Shown one piece after another: positions 1 to 4,897 of a stretch of 5,834 nt of DNA. A model generated the notes under the pieces. It was given only the letters and a program-made list of their open reading frames with translations. It ran no database searches and was not told where the DNA came from. The translations under genes and the position numbers were made by a program. The first letter of the stretch is position 1. Each line of letters begins with the position of its first letter. The stretch spans positions 2,332-8,165 of the forward strand of contig DUGW01000035.1 in the NCBI GenBank assembly GCA_013331125.1, read 5' to 3'. This stretch comes from Candidatus Woesearchaeota archaeon (GTDB lineage Archaea; Nanoarchaeota; Nanoarchaeia; Woesearchaeales; UBA11576).

Positions 1-251
1 ACACATATGTAGCACAGTCAAGCCTCGAGAACCTACACGCAAACATACAGATAATACCAAGATATGACGTCGCGCCGAAGTTCGCAGACAGGGCATTCCC
101 AGACCCAGGATTCGGAAGAGGATACGACCCGAACAAACTGGTAGAGCTGAGACCAGGAGCTTATTCAGAACTGATAGATATGGTCAAGGACAAGCTGGAA
201 GGGAAACGCGAAGCTCCGGAAGATGAAGAGCTGGAAGTGCCAAGGCCTTAA
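1..251 (+). CDS. C-terminal fragment of an unrecognised protein
   Basis: An open frame (codons starting at position 3) enters from the left edge and stops at TAA 249-251, giving the last 82 residues of a protein whose start lies outside the window. Codon use (GCA, GGA, CCA, ATA, AGA/AGG, few T-ending codons) matches the other plus-strand genes, which supports real coding. I recognise no family. The visible part is soluble, has no membrane segment, contains a Pro/Gly/Asp-rich stretch (FPDPGFGRGYDPN, about residues 32-44 of the fragment), then a short amphipathic helix (YSELIDMVKDKLEG), and ends in an acidic Glu/Pro tail. The stop codon overlaps the stop of the convergent minus-strand gene within the palindrome TTAA. 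Function unknown. Confidence 0.6.
   Translation, partial: TYVAQSSLENLHANIQIIPRYDVAPKFADRAFPDPGFGRGYDPNKLVELRPGAYSELIDMVKDKLEGKREAPEDEELEVPRP
248..251. other. Overlapping convergent stop codons (TTAA)
   Basis: The plus-strand gene stops at TAA 249-251 and the minus-strand gene stops at TAA reading 250-248. Both stops lie in the palindrome TTAA, leaving no intergenic space for a terminator, so each transcript must run into the other gene. Confidence 0.75.
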
Positions 252-1270
252 CGATAACCGACAGGGAAAGGACCTGTGACAGGGAAGCAGCCAATACGGG
301 GGACGCAGTAACTATTACCCACTTTCTCAGACAGAGCAGGAGAATCCACTTTTGCGACCACAGTATCAGGATGCTCCCTTATCTGCATGGTCGCGAACGC
401 TTCAGGATTATCCTCCATGAGCTGAAGAACCTCTTTAGGAAGGGAAGGATCCCTTATGACCATGCGGTAGGTCACTTCCTTCAGTGACGAGGAATAATTC
501 TCTGTTATCATAGTATAGGCGACAGCCATGGTGAAATACCCCATCTTGACATGACTGGCCCAGTAGCTGGGAGTCTTCTTGTCAGAAGAATCCACCTGAG
601 TGCCTTTAACAAAATCATCAAGAGCAAAACAGTTGTCAAAAAAGCCCTCAAACTCGCCTTCCATCCTGGCGAGATACTTATTGATCTCCTCAGTAGAGAT
701 GGTCACTGTCTCTGAGGAGGATGAACGGGTATGACCCGAGTCACGACCTTCAGAACCGCCCTGGAACTGAAGCCTAACCTCATCGCCAGGGATGCCATGG
801 CTGCTTATGAAAAGACCAGACCTTGTCCCAGAGGTAGTGGAATCAGCAAGGGAAGACATAGCCTTCTCCCAATAGGACTTCTCATGCACATCCGAGCAGA
901 CCTCTACAATCGAATAACCAAGACGCCGAGCCATACCAGCCCAGGCACCGACATCAAGCTTAAGCGCCTCCATAAAGTATTTCCTTGAATCAGAACCATG
1001 CACCACAACAAAATGATCATCCCCTTTCCTGAACAAGGGCTGGGAATGGTTACAGACAGAGTCAGGGGACAGGCTGTATTCCTTAACAATCGTGTTGAAC
1101 ATACGCTCCTCAAGGGTCCTCCTACGAGCCCGTTCCTCTTCTCTCTGCTCAATACGGCGGTTATGCCTGCGGACATCTTCAGAATACTCAAGAGCACCGA
1201 CAGCTGCGGGGACACCTGTAGCTAAAGAAATCGCAAGCCAGTACTTCCTTAGAATGCTTTTACGTGACAT
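248..1270 (-). CDS. Membrane-anchored or secreted caspase-like (clan CD) cysteine peptidase, putative
   Basis: This is a 340-residue protein. A basic N-terminus (SRKSILRK) precedes a single hydrophobic segment at about residues 11-27, a signal anchor or signal peptide, so the bulk should lie outside the membrane. A very charged helical stretch follows (about 30-60). The region from about 85 to 258 reads like a caspase-type fold: a first strand (HFVVVHGSD, 86-94), a helix with GAWAGMARRLGYSIVEV (108-124), then a strand ending in the likely catalytic His (LFISSHG, H158), and a second strand ending in the likely catalytic Cys (GFFDNCFAL, C214). GYFTMAVAYTM (244-254) resembles the 'G.FT..L' helix that follows the Cys in clan CD enzymes. 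A Ser/Gly-rich loop (168-190) sits between His and Cys. The C-terminal tail is Pro/Gly-rich with two Cys (322, 328). The family call rests on motif order only; the substrate is unknown. The start follows a TATA-like box by about 30 nt with no good Shine-Dalgarno site, suggesting a nearly leaderless mRNA. Codons are rich in T endings, unlike plus-strand neighbours. Confidence 0.6.
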   Translation of the reverse strand: MSRKSILRKYWLAISLATGVPAAVGALEYSEDVRRHNRRIEQREEERARRRTLEERMFNTIVKEYSLSPDSVCNHSQPLFRKGDDHFVVVHGSDSRKYFMEALKLDVGAWAGMARRLGYSIVEVCSDVHEKSYWEKAMSSLADSTTSGTRSGLFISSHGIPGDEVRLQFQGGSEGRDSGHTRSSSSETVTISTEEINKYLARMEGEFEGFFDNCFALDDFVKGTQVDSSDKKTPSYWASHVKMGYFTMAVAYTMITENYSSSLKEVTYRMVIRDPSLPKEVLQLMEDNPEAFATMQIREHPDTVVAKVDSPALSEKVGNSYCVPRIGCFPVTGPFPVGYR

Positions 1271-1296
1271 CTCTCTTGTATTATATAGATATACTG

Positions 1297-1304
1297 ATTT
1301 ATAA
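1297..1304 (-). promoter_or_regulatory. TATA-like box for the caspase-like gene
   Basis: Read on the minus strand this is TTATAAAT, centred about 30 nt upstream of the ATG at 1270, with an A-rich stretch upstream (the T-tract at 1307-1324 on the plus strand). The spacing predicts a transcript with at most a few untranslated bases. The core is nearly symmetrical, so it could also fire rightward towards the radical SAM gene. Confidence 0.5.
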
Positions 1305-1431
1305 GGATTTCTTTTTTTGTTTTTACTGAAATGGAGAACTAAACGCGGTTTTTGCTCTTGTGGGAAAGCGTAAATGGGTTTCTTTCGTCAGGGGAAAGGA
1401 CCACAGGACACTGGACACGCACAGATAGGGC

Positions 1432-1438
1432 TTATAAG
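1432..1438 (+). promoter_or_regulatory. TATA-like box for the radical SAM gene
   Basis: TTATAAG is centred about 26-27 nt upstream of the ATG at 1461, the archaeal TATA-to-start-site distance. This predicts transcription starting at or next to that ATG (leaderless) and is the main reason for preferring 1461 over the in-frame ATG at 1374, which lies upstream of this box. Confidence 0.6.
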
Positions 1439-1460
1439 CGCCAGATCCTCAATCCATGGT

Positions 1461-2552
1461 ATGGAAATATTCGAAAAAGCCAAGATACTGGGAGAGGCAG
1501 GGAAGTGGGACAGCTGCGGACCGAAGATGTGCGAGGTCAATGTGCGAGAGGGACTAGGAGGGATATACCACGCAAAGGCAGAACACAAGACATGCAGGAT
1601 ATTCAAGACACTGATGGACAACAGCTGCAAGATGGACTGCGGCTACTGCGGGAACTCAGGCACATCAAAATGCAAGAAAAAAAGGGCAAGGTACGAGCCG
1701 GAAGAACTGGGAGGGCTGTTCAACTACCTGCACAAGAAACTGGATGTCAACGGACTTTTCCTGAGCTCAGGAGTCAGCGGAGATCCTGATGTCTGTACTG
1801 AAAGGATGATAGAAGCAGTGAAGATTGTGCGGCACAAGTATAAGTTCAGGGGGTACGTGCATTTCAAGGTATTACCAGGGACATCATACGAGATGGTCAA
1901 GCAGGCTTCGGAGTTAGCTGACAGGATGAGCATAAACATCGAGGCACCGACCAAGAGCGTCATGGGAGAGATGAGCTCCTGCAAAGACTTCAAGAACGAC
2001 ATACTCAAAAGACAGGTGTGGATAAAACAACTGAAACCAGGGTGGGGACAGTCGACACAGATGATAGTTAACGACAAGGCAACAGACAAAGATGTGCTGA
2101 AAAGGACAGAATGGGAATACAGCGCGATGGAACTCAGAAGGGTATACTACTCAGCATTCAGGCCAGTGCCAGGGACGACGATGGAACGCGAAAAGGAAGA
2201 GAGCCTGCACCGGCAGAACCACCTGTACAACTGCGACTTCCTGCTCAGGGAATACAAGTATAAGCTCTCGGAGTTCGACGTAGTGATGGAAGACGGGATG
2301 CTGCCGAAAGAGGACCCGAAACTAGCCATCGCGATGGCAACATTCGATGGGGCATTGGATGTGAACGAGGCCACGTATGAGGAACTTATCAGGGTGCCTG
2401 GTATAGGACCCCGGACTGCTGCACGCATCGTCGGGATGAAAGGGAAGATAAAGAAATACGAAGACCTGCACAAGTTCGGCGGATGGGTGAACAGGGCAAA
2501 GCCTTTTATCTCGGTCGATGGGAGACGGCAGAAGATGCTGATGGAATTCTAG
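1461..2552 (+). CDS. Radical SAM protein with C-terminal HhH, putative DNA modification/repair (COG4277 family)
   Basis: This is a 363-residue protein. The radical SAM cluster motif CX3CX2C is at C56, C60 and C63 (SCKMDCGYC), preceded by additional Cys residues (19, 24, 45) in a region typical of this family. Further family landmarks are LFLSSGVSGDPD (99-110), MSINIEAPT (156-164), GQSTQMIV (196-203) and VYYSAFRPVPGT (228-239). A helix-hairpin-helix DNA-binding motif lies near the end (VNEATYEELIRVPGIGPRTA, 301-320). Together these match the uncharacterised 'putative DNA modification/repair radical SAM' family. It should bind a 4Fe-4S cluster and S-adenosylmethionine; the reaction and substrate are unknown. 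Homologues as I remember them begin with a short helix just before 'KIL.(D/E)A.K', which fits the ATG at 1461 preceded by a well-spaced TATA box. An in-frame ATG at 1374 would add 29 residues with no family resemblance. The stop overlaps that of the convergent nuclease gene. Confidence 0.88.
   Translation: MEIFEKAKILGEAGKWDSCGPKMCEVNVREGLGGIYHAKAEHKTCRIFKTLMDNSCKMDCGYCGNSGTSKCKKKRARYEPEELGGLFNYLHKKLDVNGLFLSSGVSGDPDVCTERMIEAVKIVRHKYKFRGYVHFKVLPGTSYEMVKQASELADRMSINIEAPTKSVMGEMSSCKDFKNDILKRQVWIKQLKPGWGQSTQMIVNDKATDKDVLKRTEWEYSAMELRRVYYSAFRPVPGTTMEREKEESLHRQNHLYNCDFLLREYKYKLSEFDVVMEDGMLPKEDPKLAIAMATFDGALDVNEATYEELIRVPGIGPRTAARIVGMKGKIKKYEDLHKFGGWVNRAKPFISVDGRRQKMLMEF
2549..2552. other. Overlapping convergent stop codons (CTAG)
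   Basis: The plus-strand radical SAM gene ends in TAG 2550-2552 and the minus-strand nuclease gene ends in TAG reading 2551-2549, both inside the palindrome CTAG. There is no intergenic base, the same arrangement as at 248-251. Confidence 0.85.
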
Positions 2553-3082
2553 GGTATCAGAGCGAAACAATGCCTGACAGCACGAAGCAGATGCTTCTTC
2601 TTGTAACCAGAATCGACACATATCACTGAAGGAAAATCAGATTCAAGACGGAGGGCATCATCCCTCTTATTACAGTACTGCGGAAAGAAGATGAGCATAC
2701 CCACCTCTCCATCATAAAGACGGGAAGCAAGACCGAGCGCCTGAGGGATCTTGCCAGAGAGACCATTCAGCTTGAAGGACTTCACCTCAACGACATAATA
2801 ACAACCTCCATATCCTGCCAGAAAATCATACTCATGGACGACCCGCCTGCCTTCCCTGACAATAATACCGTGATCAGACCTTGTCCAATCATAGCCATCA
2901 GAAGACCTGGGAAAATCCTCATCCAGAACAAGACCTGCCCTGCTGAGCCAACCATGCACGAAATGCTCAGCGATACGGCCACGCAGATCATCAGGACGGA
3001 CAGAACCAGCTACAACAACAGACGACAGGTCCAGAGCCGACAAAGGCTCCCTGTACTGTTCCAGCCTCTCCTTGATACCCAT
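2549..3082 (-). CDS. Putative PD-(D/E)XK-fold nuclease
   Basis: This is a 177-residue soluble protein with the residue pattern of the PD-(D/E)XK nuclease superfamily. An N-terminal helix carries a Glu (RGRIAEHFVHGWLSRAG, E39), followed by D86 in a strand (HEYDFLAG), then E99-V-K101 in the next strand (YYVVEVKS), and a helix with a Gln 13 residues later (KIPQALGLASRLYDG, Q114). This is the usual order E ... D ... ExK ... Q for metal-dependent DNA cleavage. The C-terminal half has one more hydrophobic strand (GMLIFFP, 128-134) and ends in a basic helix. I cannot assign a subfamily: Holliday-junction resolvase-like, restriction-like and RecB-like are all possible. No Shine-Dalgarno site precedes the ATG, but an A/T-only element lies about 25 nt upstream, so a leaderless mRNA is likely. 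It sits between two plus-strand units with DNA repair character, which suits a repair or host-protection role. Codons are strongly T-ending (26 of the first 60). Confidence 0.6.
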   Translation of the reverse strand: MGIKERLEQYREPLSALDLSSVVVAGSVRPDDLRGRIAEHFVHGWLSRAGLVLDEDFPRSSDGYDWTRSDHGIIVREGRRVVHEYDFLAGYGGCYYVVEVKSFKLNGLSGKIPQALGLASRLYDGEVGMLIFFPQYCNKRDDALRLESDFPSVICVDSGYKKKHLLRAVRHCFALIP

Positions 3083-3103
3083 AAAGACAAGCAGGGCAAC
3101 ATG

Positions 3104-3111
3104 ATTAATAA
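3104..3111 (-). promoter_or_regulatory. Weak TATA-like element for the nuclease gene
   Basis: On the minus strand this reads TTATTAAT, centred about 25-26 nt upstream of the ATG at 3082. The spacing suits an archaeal promoter for a leaderless transcript; the sequence is a weaker match than the other boxes in the window. Confidence 0.4.
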
Positions 3112-3148
3112 CAGTTTTGTCGTCACAAAAATGGGACGGAAAAGAAAG

Positions 3149-3156
3149 TTATATAA
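3149..3156 (+). promoter_or_regulatory. TATA box for the NUDIX-AlkD operon
   Basis: TTATATAA is preceded by a purine-rich AAAGAAAG that suits a TFB recognition element. Its centre is about 27 nt upstream of the ATG at 3180, so transcription should begin at or next to that codon. It lies downstream of the alternative ATG at 3117, arguing against that longer start. Confidence 0.65.
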
Positions 3157-3179
3157 TTGGGAAGAGGTTCTTGAGGAGG

Positions 3180-3617
3180 ATGAGAACAGTAATAATGTGC
3201 ATCGTATTCAGAAAAGAGAGCGATACTGAATTCCTGCTCCTGAAAAGAGTGCCTGACAAAGGAGCTTTCTGGCAACCAGTCGGAGGGGCTGTTGAAGAAT
3301 ATGACGAGACAGTCCTTGATGCAGGGTACAGAGAGATGATGGAAGAAGCAGGGATAAGAAAGAAAGATGTGCTGAATGTCCTCAAAGATGTCCATCAATT
3401 CGAATTCGACAAGCATTATCTGACAGGAGAACCGATACCGAAAGAAAAAGTGCATGTCTACGCTTTTGAAGTGAGACCTGAAGTTGAGATACACATCCAC
3501 TCAAACCAGGATGAAGAGCATGAAGATTTCGGATGGTTCAGCTACGACGAGGCGATGGAAAAGCTGTATTGGCCGAACAACAAGGATGCATTCGAGAAAC
3601 TGCGAGGGATATTATGA
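3180..3617 (+). CDS. NUDIX hydrolase (NudB-like nucleoside triphosphate pyrophosphohydrolase, substrate unproven)
   Basis: This is a 145-residue protein, a normal single-domain NUDIX length. The first strand is TVIMCIVFRK (3-12), and FLLLKR.PDKGAFWQPVGG leads into the NUDIX box at residues 36-59. The metal-binding core is R51-E52 and E55-E56 (REMMEEAGI). The spacing between the box Gly (G36) and first Glu (E43) is six residues, not the consensus five. FWQPVGG before the box and YWPNNKDAFEKL near the end (130-141) resemble the E. coli NudB type (dihydroneopterin triphosphate / dATP hydrolysis), so a nucleotide or pterin triphosphate is the best guess. ATG 3180 is chosen because it follows a TATA box by the leaderless distance and begins just before the first strand; starts at 3117 or 3195 are less likely. 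It heads the operon, and its stop TGA overlaps the next ATG (ATGA, 3614-3617). Confidence 0.88.
   Translation: MRTVIMCIVFRKESDTEFLLLKRVPDKGAFWQPVGGAVEEYDETVLDAGYREMMEEAGIRKKDVLNVLKDVHQFEFDKHYLTGEPIPKEKVHVYAFEVRPEVEIHIHSNQDEEHEDFGWFSYDEAMEKLYWPNNKDAFEKLRGIL
3604..3608 (+). promoter_or_regulatory. Shine-Dalgarno site for the DUF1653 gene
   Basis: GAGGG lies 5 nt before the ATG at 3614, inside the end of the NUDIX gene. It supports translation starting at this ATG and not at the earlier in-frame ATG at 3533. Confidence 0.5.
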
Positions 3618-3844
3618 TCGAAGATAAGGTGAAAAAAGGGAAATACAGGCATTTCAAAGGGAAAGAGTACGAAGTGATAGGCACGGCAAAGAATTCTGAG
3701 ACGATGGAAGAATATGTCGTGTACAAGGCACTGTACGGCGAAGGACAGATTTGGATCAGGCCTGTCGCGATGTTTGCAGAGGAGATAGAAAGGGACGGGA
3801 AGAAGATGAAGAGGTTCGAGTATGTCGGCGATGAAAGCAAGTGA
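3614..3844 (+). CDS. DUF1653 family small protein
   Basis: This is a 76-residue protein matching the DUF1653 pattern across its length: G.YRHFKGKEYEVIGTA (9-25), then SETMEEYVVYKALYGEG (28-44), IWIRP..MF.EEI (46-58), and DGKK..RFEY (61-70). The family is widespread in bacteria and archaea, probably forms a small beta-rich domain, and has no established function. The start is the ATG inside ATGA (3614-3617), overlapping the NUDIX stop, with GAGGG upstream; a longer frame from 3533 would add 27 residues that are only the NUDIX gene in another frame. Its 3' end overlaps the AlkD gene by 23 nt. Such coupling suggests the three products are made in fixed proportion and act in related processes, but this is inference. 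Confidence 0.85.
   Translation: MIEDKVKKGKYRHFKGKEYEVIGTAKNSETMEEYVVYKALYGEGQIWIRPVAMFAEEIERDGKKMKRFEYVGDESK
3811..3814 (+). promoter_or_regulatory. Shine-Dalgarno site that decides the AlkD start
   Basis: GAGG lies 7 nt before the ATG at 3822 and 16 nt before the in-frame ATG at 3831, so it favours 3822. It is inside the DUF1653 coding region. Confidence 0.5.
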
Positions 3845-4538
3845 CGTCCAGAAAGAACAGAGGAAGCTGGCAAATCCCAAACAGGCAGAGCTATTGCAGA
3901 GATTCTTCAAGACAGGGCCTGGAGAATATGGCGAAGGCGACAGGTTCCTAGGGCTGAAGGTGCCGCAGGTAAGGAAGGTGGCGAAGCAGTGCAAGGGGCT
4001 GGAGCTTAGCGAGATACAGAAGCTGTTGGACAGCAGAGTGCATGAGGACAGACAGGCAGGACTGTTCATACTTGTCAGGAATTTCGAGAAGGGAGAAGCA
4101 GAAGCGAGGAAAGGCATATATGAATTCTACCTCAAGAACACGAAGAACATAAACAACTGGGACCTGGTGGACCTGACAGCACCGAACATCGTCGGAGGAT
4201 GGCTGCTGGACAAAGGAGCAGGAGAGAGGAAGATACTTTACAAACTGGCAAAGTCGAAGTCATTGTGGGAGAGAAGGATAGCAGTGCTGGCGACATTCAT
4301 GTTCATTAAATACAAAGATTATGATGATGCGTTGAGGGTGGCTGATATGCTCGTAGCGGACAAGCACGACCTCATACACAAGGGAGTCGGGTGGATGCTG
4401 AGAGAGATAGGGAACAGGGACCAGAAAGTCGAAGAGGAATGGCTGAAGAGGCATTACAAGACGATGCCAAGGACGATGCTGAGATATGCGATAGAGAAGT
4501 TCGACGAGAAGAAAAGGAAATTCTACATGGGAAAATGA
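3822..4538 (+). CDS. DNA alkylation repair glycosylase, AlkD family
   Basis: This is a 238-residue all-helical HEAT-like repeat protein of the AlkD family (COG4912), which excises N3- and N7-alkylated purines from DNA in base excision repair. Family motifs are present in order: FLGLKVPQVRKVAK (42-55), NNWDLVDLTAP (111-121), SLWERRIAVLATF.FIK (147-163), DLIHKGVGWMLREIG.RD (183-200) and MPRTMLRYAIEKF (215-227). The residues equivalent to Bacillus cereus AlkD W109, D113, R148 and W187 are W113, D117, R152 and W191, a constant offset of four, so the DNA-binding and catalytic cleft appears intact. Length is normal. The start at 3822 has a GAGG site 7 nt upstream; ATG 3831 is an alternative. It overlaps DUF1653 by 23 nt and its TGA overlaps the next ATG. 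It probably acts in the cytoplasm on genomic DNA, beside a NUDIX hydrolase that may clean the nucleotide pool. Confidence 0.93.
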   Translation: MSAMKASDVQKEQRKLANPKQAELLQRFFKTGPGEYGEGDRFLGLKVPQVRKVAKQCKGLELSEIQKLLDSRVHEDRQAGLFILVRNFEKGEAEARKGIYEFYLKNTKNINNWDLVDLTAPNIVGGWLLDKGAGERKILYKLAKSKSLWERRIAVLATFMFIKYKDYDDALRVADMLVADKHDLIHKGVGWMLREIGNRDQKVEEEWLKRHYKTMPRTMLRYAIEKFDEKKRKFYMGK

Positions 4539-4897
4539 GCCTGAAAAGAAAGATCAAGAACGCGCTGATCGTGACAGGGATAGCATTAGCATCGATAAAA
4601 GCAGCAAATGTCAAGATGAGAAAACCGAACCAGGACAGTATACAGATGCAGGATTCCGGCTACAAGATAATCACAGACGAGATAGAGACAGACCTCAAAC
4701 AAGCAGAGAGACTGATCAAGGAAGGGAAACCAGCGATGGGTGAGATAGCACATGCGAAAGTGAAAGCAGAGAAATATGTCCACGGGGCGGCACGGGAGAA
4801 CAAGAAAGAAGCAAAGAGACTTCTCGCAGAGGTCAGGAAACTCGAAAAGATAGAGATGAAGATAGAGAAAGAGCGCGAGAAAGAATTAAAGGTATGA
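4535..4897 (+). CDS. Small membrane-anchored coiled-coil protein, unknown function
   Basis: This is a 120-residue protein starting at the ATG inside ATGA (4535-4538) that overlaps the AlkD stop. A basic N-terminus (MSLKRKIKN) is followed by a short hydrophobic segment at about 10-25 (ALIVTGIALASIKAAN), so it is either a single-pass anchor with its body outside or a signal peptide. Residues from about 44 to the end are almost wholly helical and highly charged, in two stretches separated by GKPAMGE (64-70). The last 30 residues are Lys/Glu-rich and likely form a coiled coil. There is no Cys and no catalytic motif, and I recognise no family. A longer reading from 4391 is an AlkD overlap artefact. 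Its stop TGA overlaps the methyltransferase ATG, so it is translationally coupled on both sides. It is odd to find a membrane or exported protein embedded in a repair operon. Confidence 0.75.
   Translation: MSLKRKIKNALIVTGIALASIKAANVKMRKPNQDSIQMQDSGYKIITDEIETDLKQAERLIKEGKPAMGEIAHAKVKAEKYVHGAARENKKEAKRLLAEVRKLEKIEMKIEKEREKELKV

Larger units (their letters stand above)
1271..1460. promoter_or_regulatory. Divergent intergenic promoter region
   Basis: This 190-bp stretch separates the minus-strand peptidase gene from the plus-strand radical SAM gene. It is markedly A/T-rich from 1278 to 1330 (the TATA elements and a T-tract), then becomes mixed in composition. It holds one TATA-like box facing left (1297-1304) and one facing right (1432-1438). 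I see no convincing operator repeat or RNA gene in it. Confidence 0.5.

Noticed and set aside
1307..1324. T-tract as a transcription terminator
   Set aside because: No gene is transcribed rightward into it; it sits upstream of the minus-strand TATA box as an A-rich promoter flank.
1374..1460. In-frame 29-residue N-terminal extension of the radical SAM protein
   Set aside because: It lies upstream of a well-placed TATA box, has no family resemblance, and the ATG at 1461 fits both homologue length and promoter spacing.
1352..1789. 145-residue plus-strand frame at the start of the radical SAM gene
   Set aside because: It is rich in Arg, Gly and Gln with no domain, and overlaps the well-supported radical SAM frame including its cluster motif.
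3117..3179. Longer NUDIX start with 21 extra residues
   Set aside because: The TATA box (3149-3156) lies inside the extension, which does not belong to the NUDIX fold; a transcript starting near 3180 could not include it.
3542..4117. 191-residue minus-strand open frame
   Set aside because: It lies antisense to NUDIX, DUF1653 and AlkD, all clear families. It is a by-product of T-depletion at third positions, which removes antisense stops, and its composition is Ser/Leu/Pro-rich as expected for such shadows.
4391..4534. 48-residue upstream extension of the small coiled-coil protein
   Set aside because: It is entirely the AlkD coding sequence in another frame; the ATG in ATGA at 4535 gives a basic N-terminus followed by a membrane segment.
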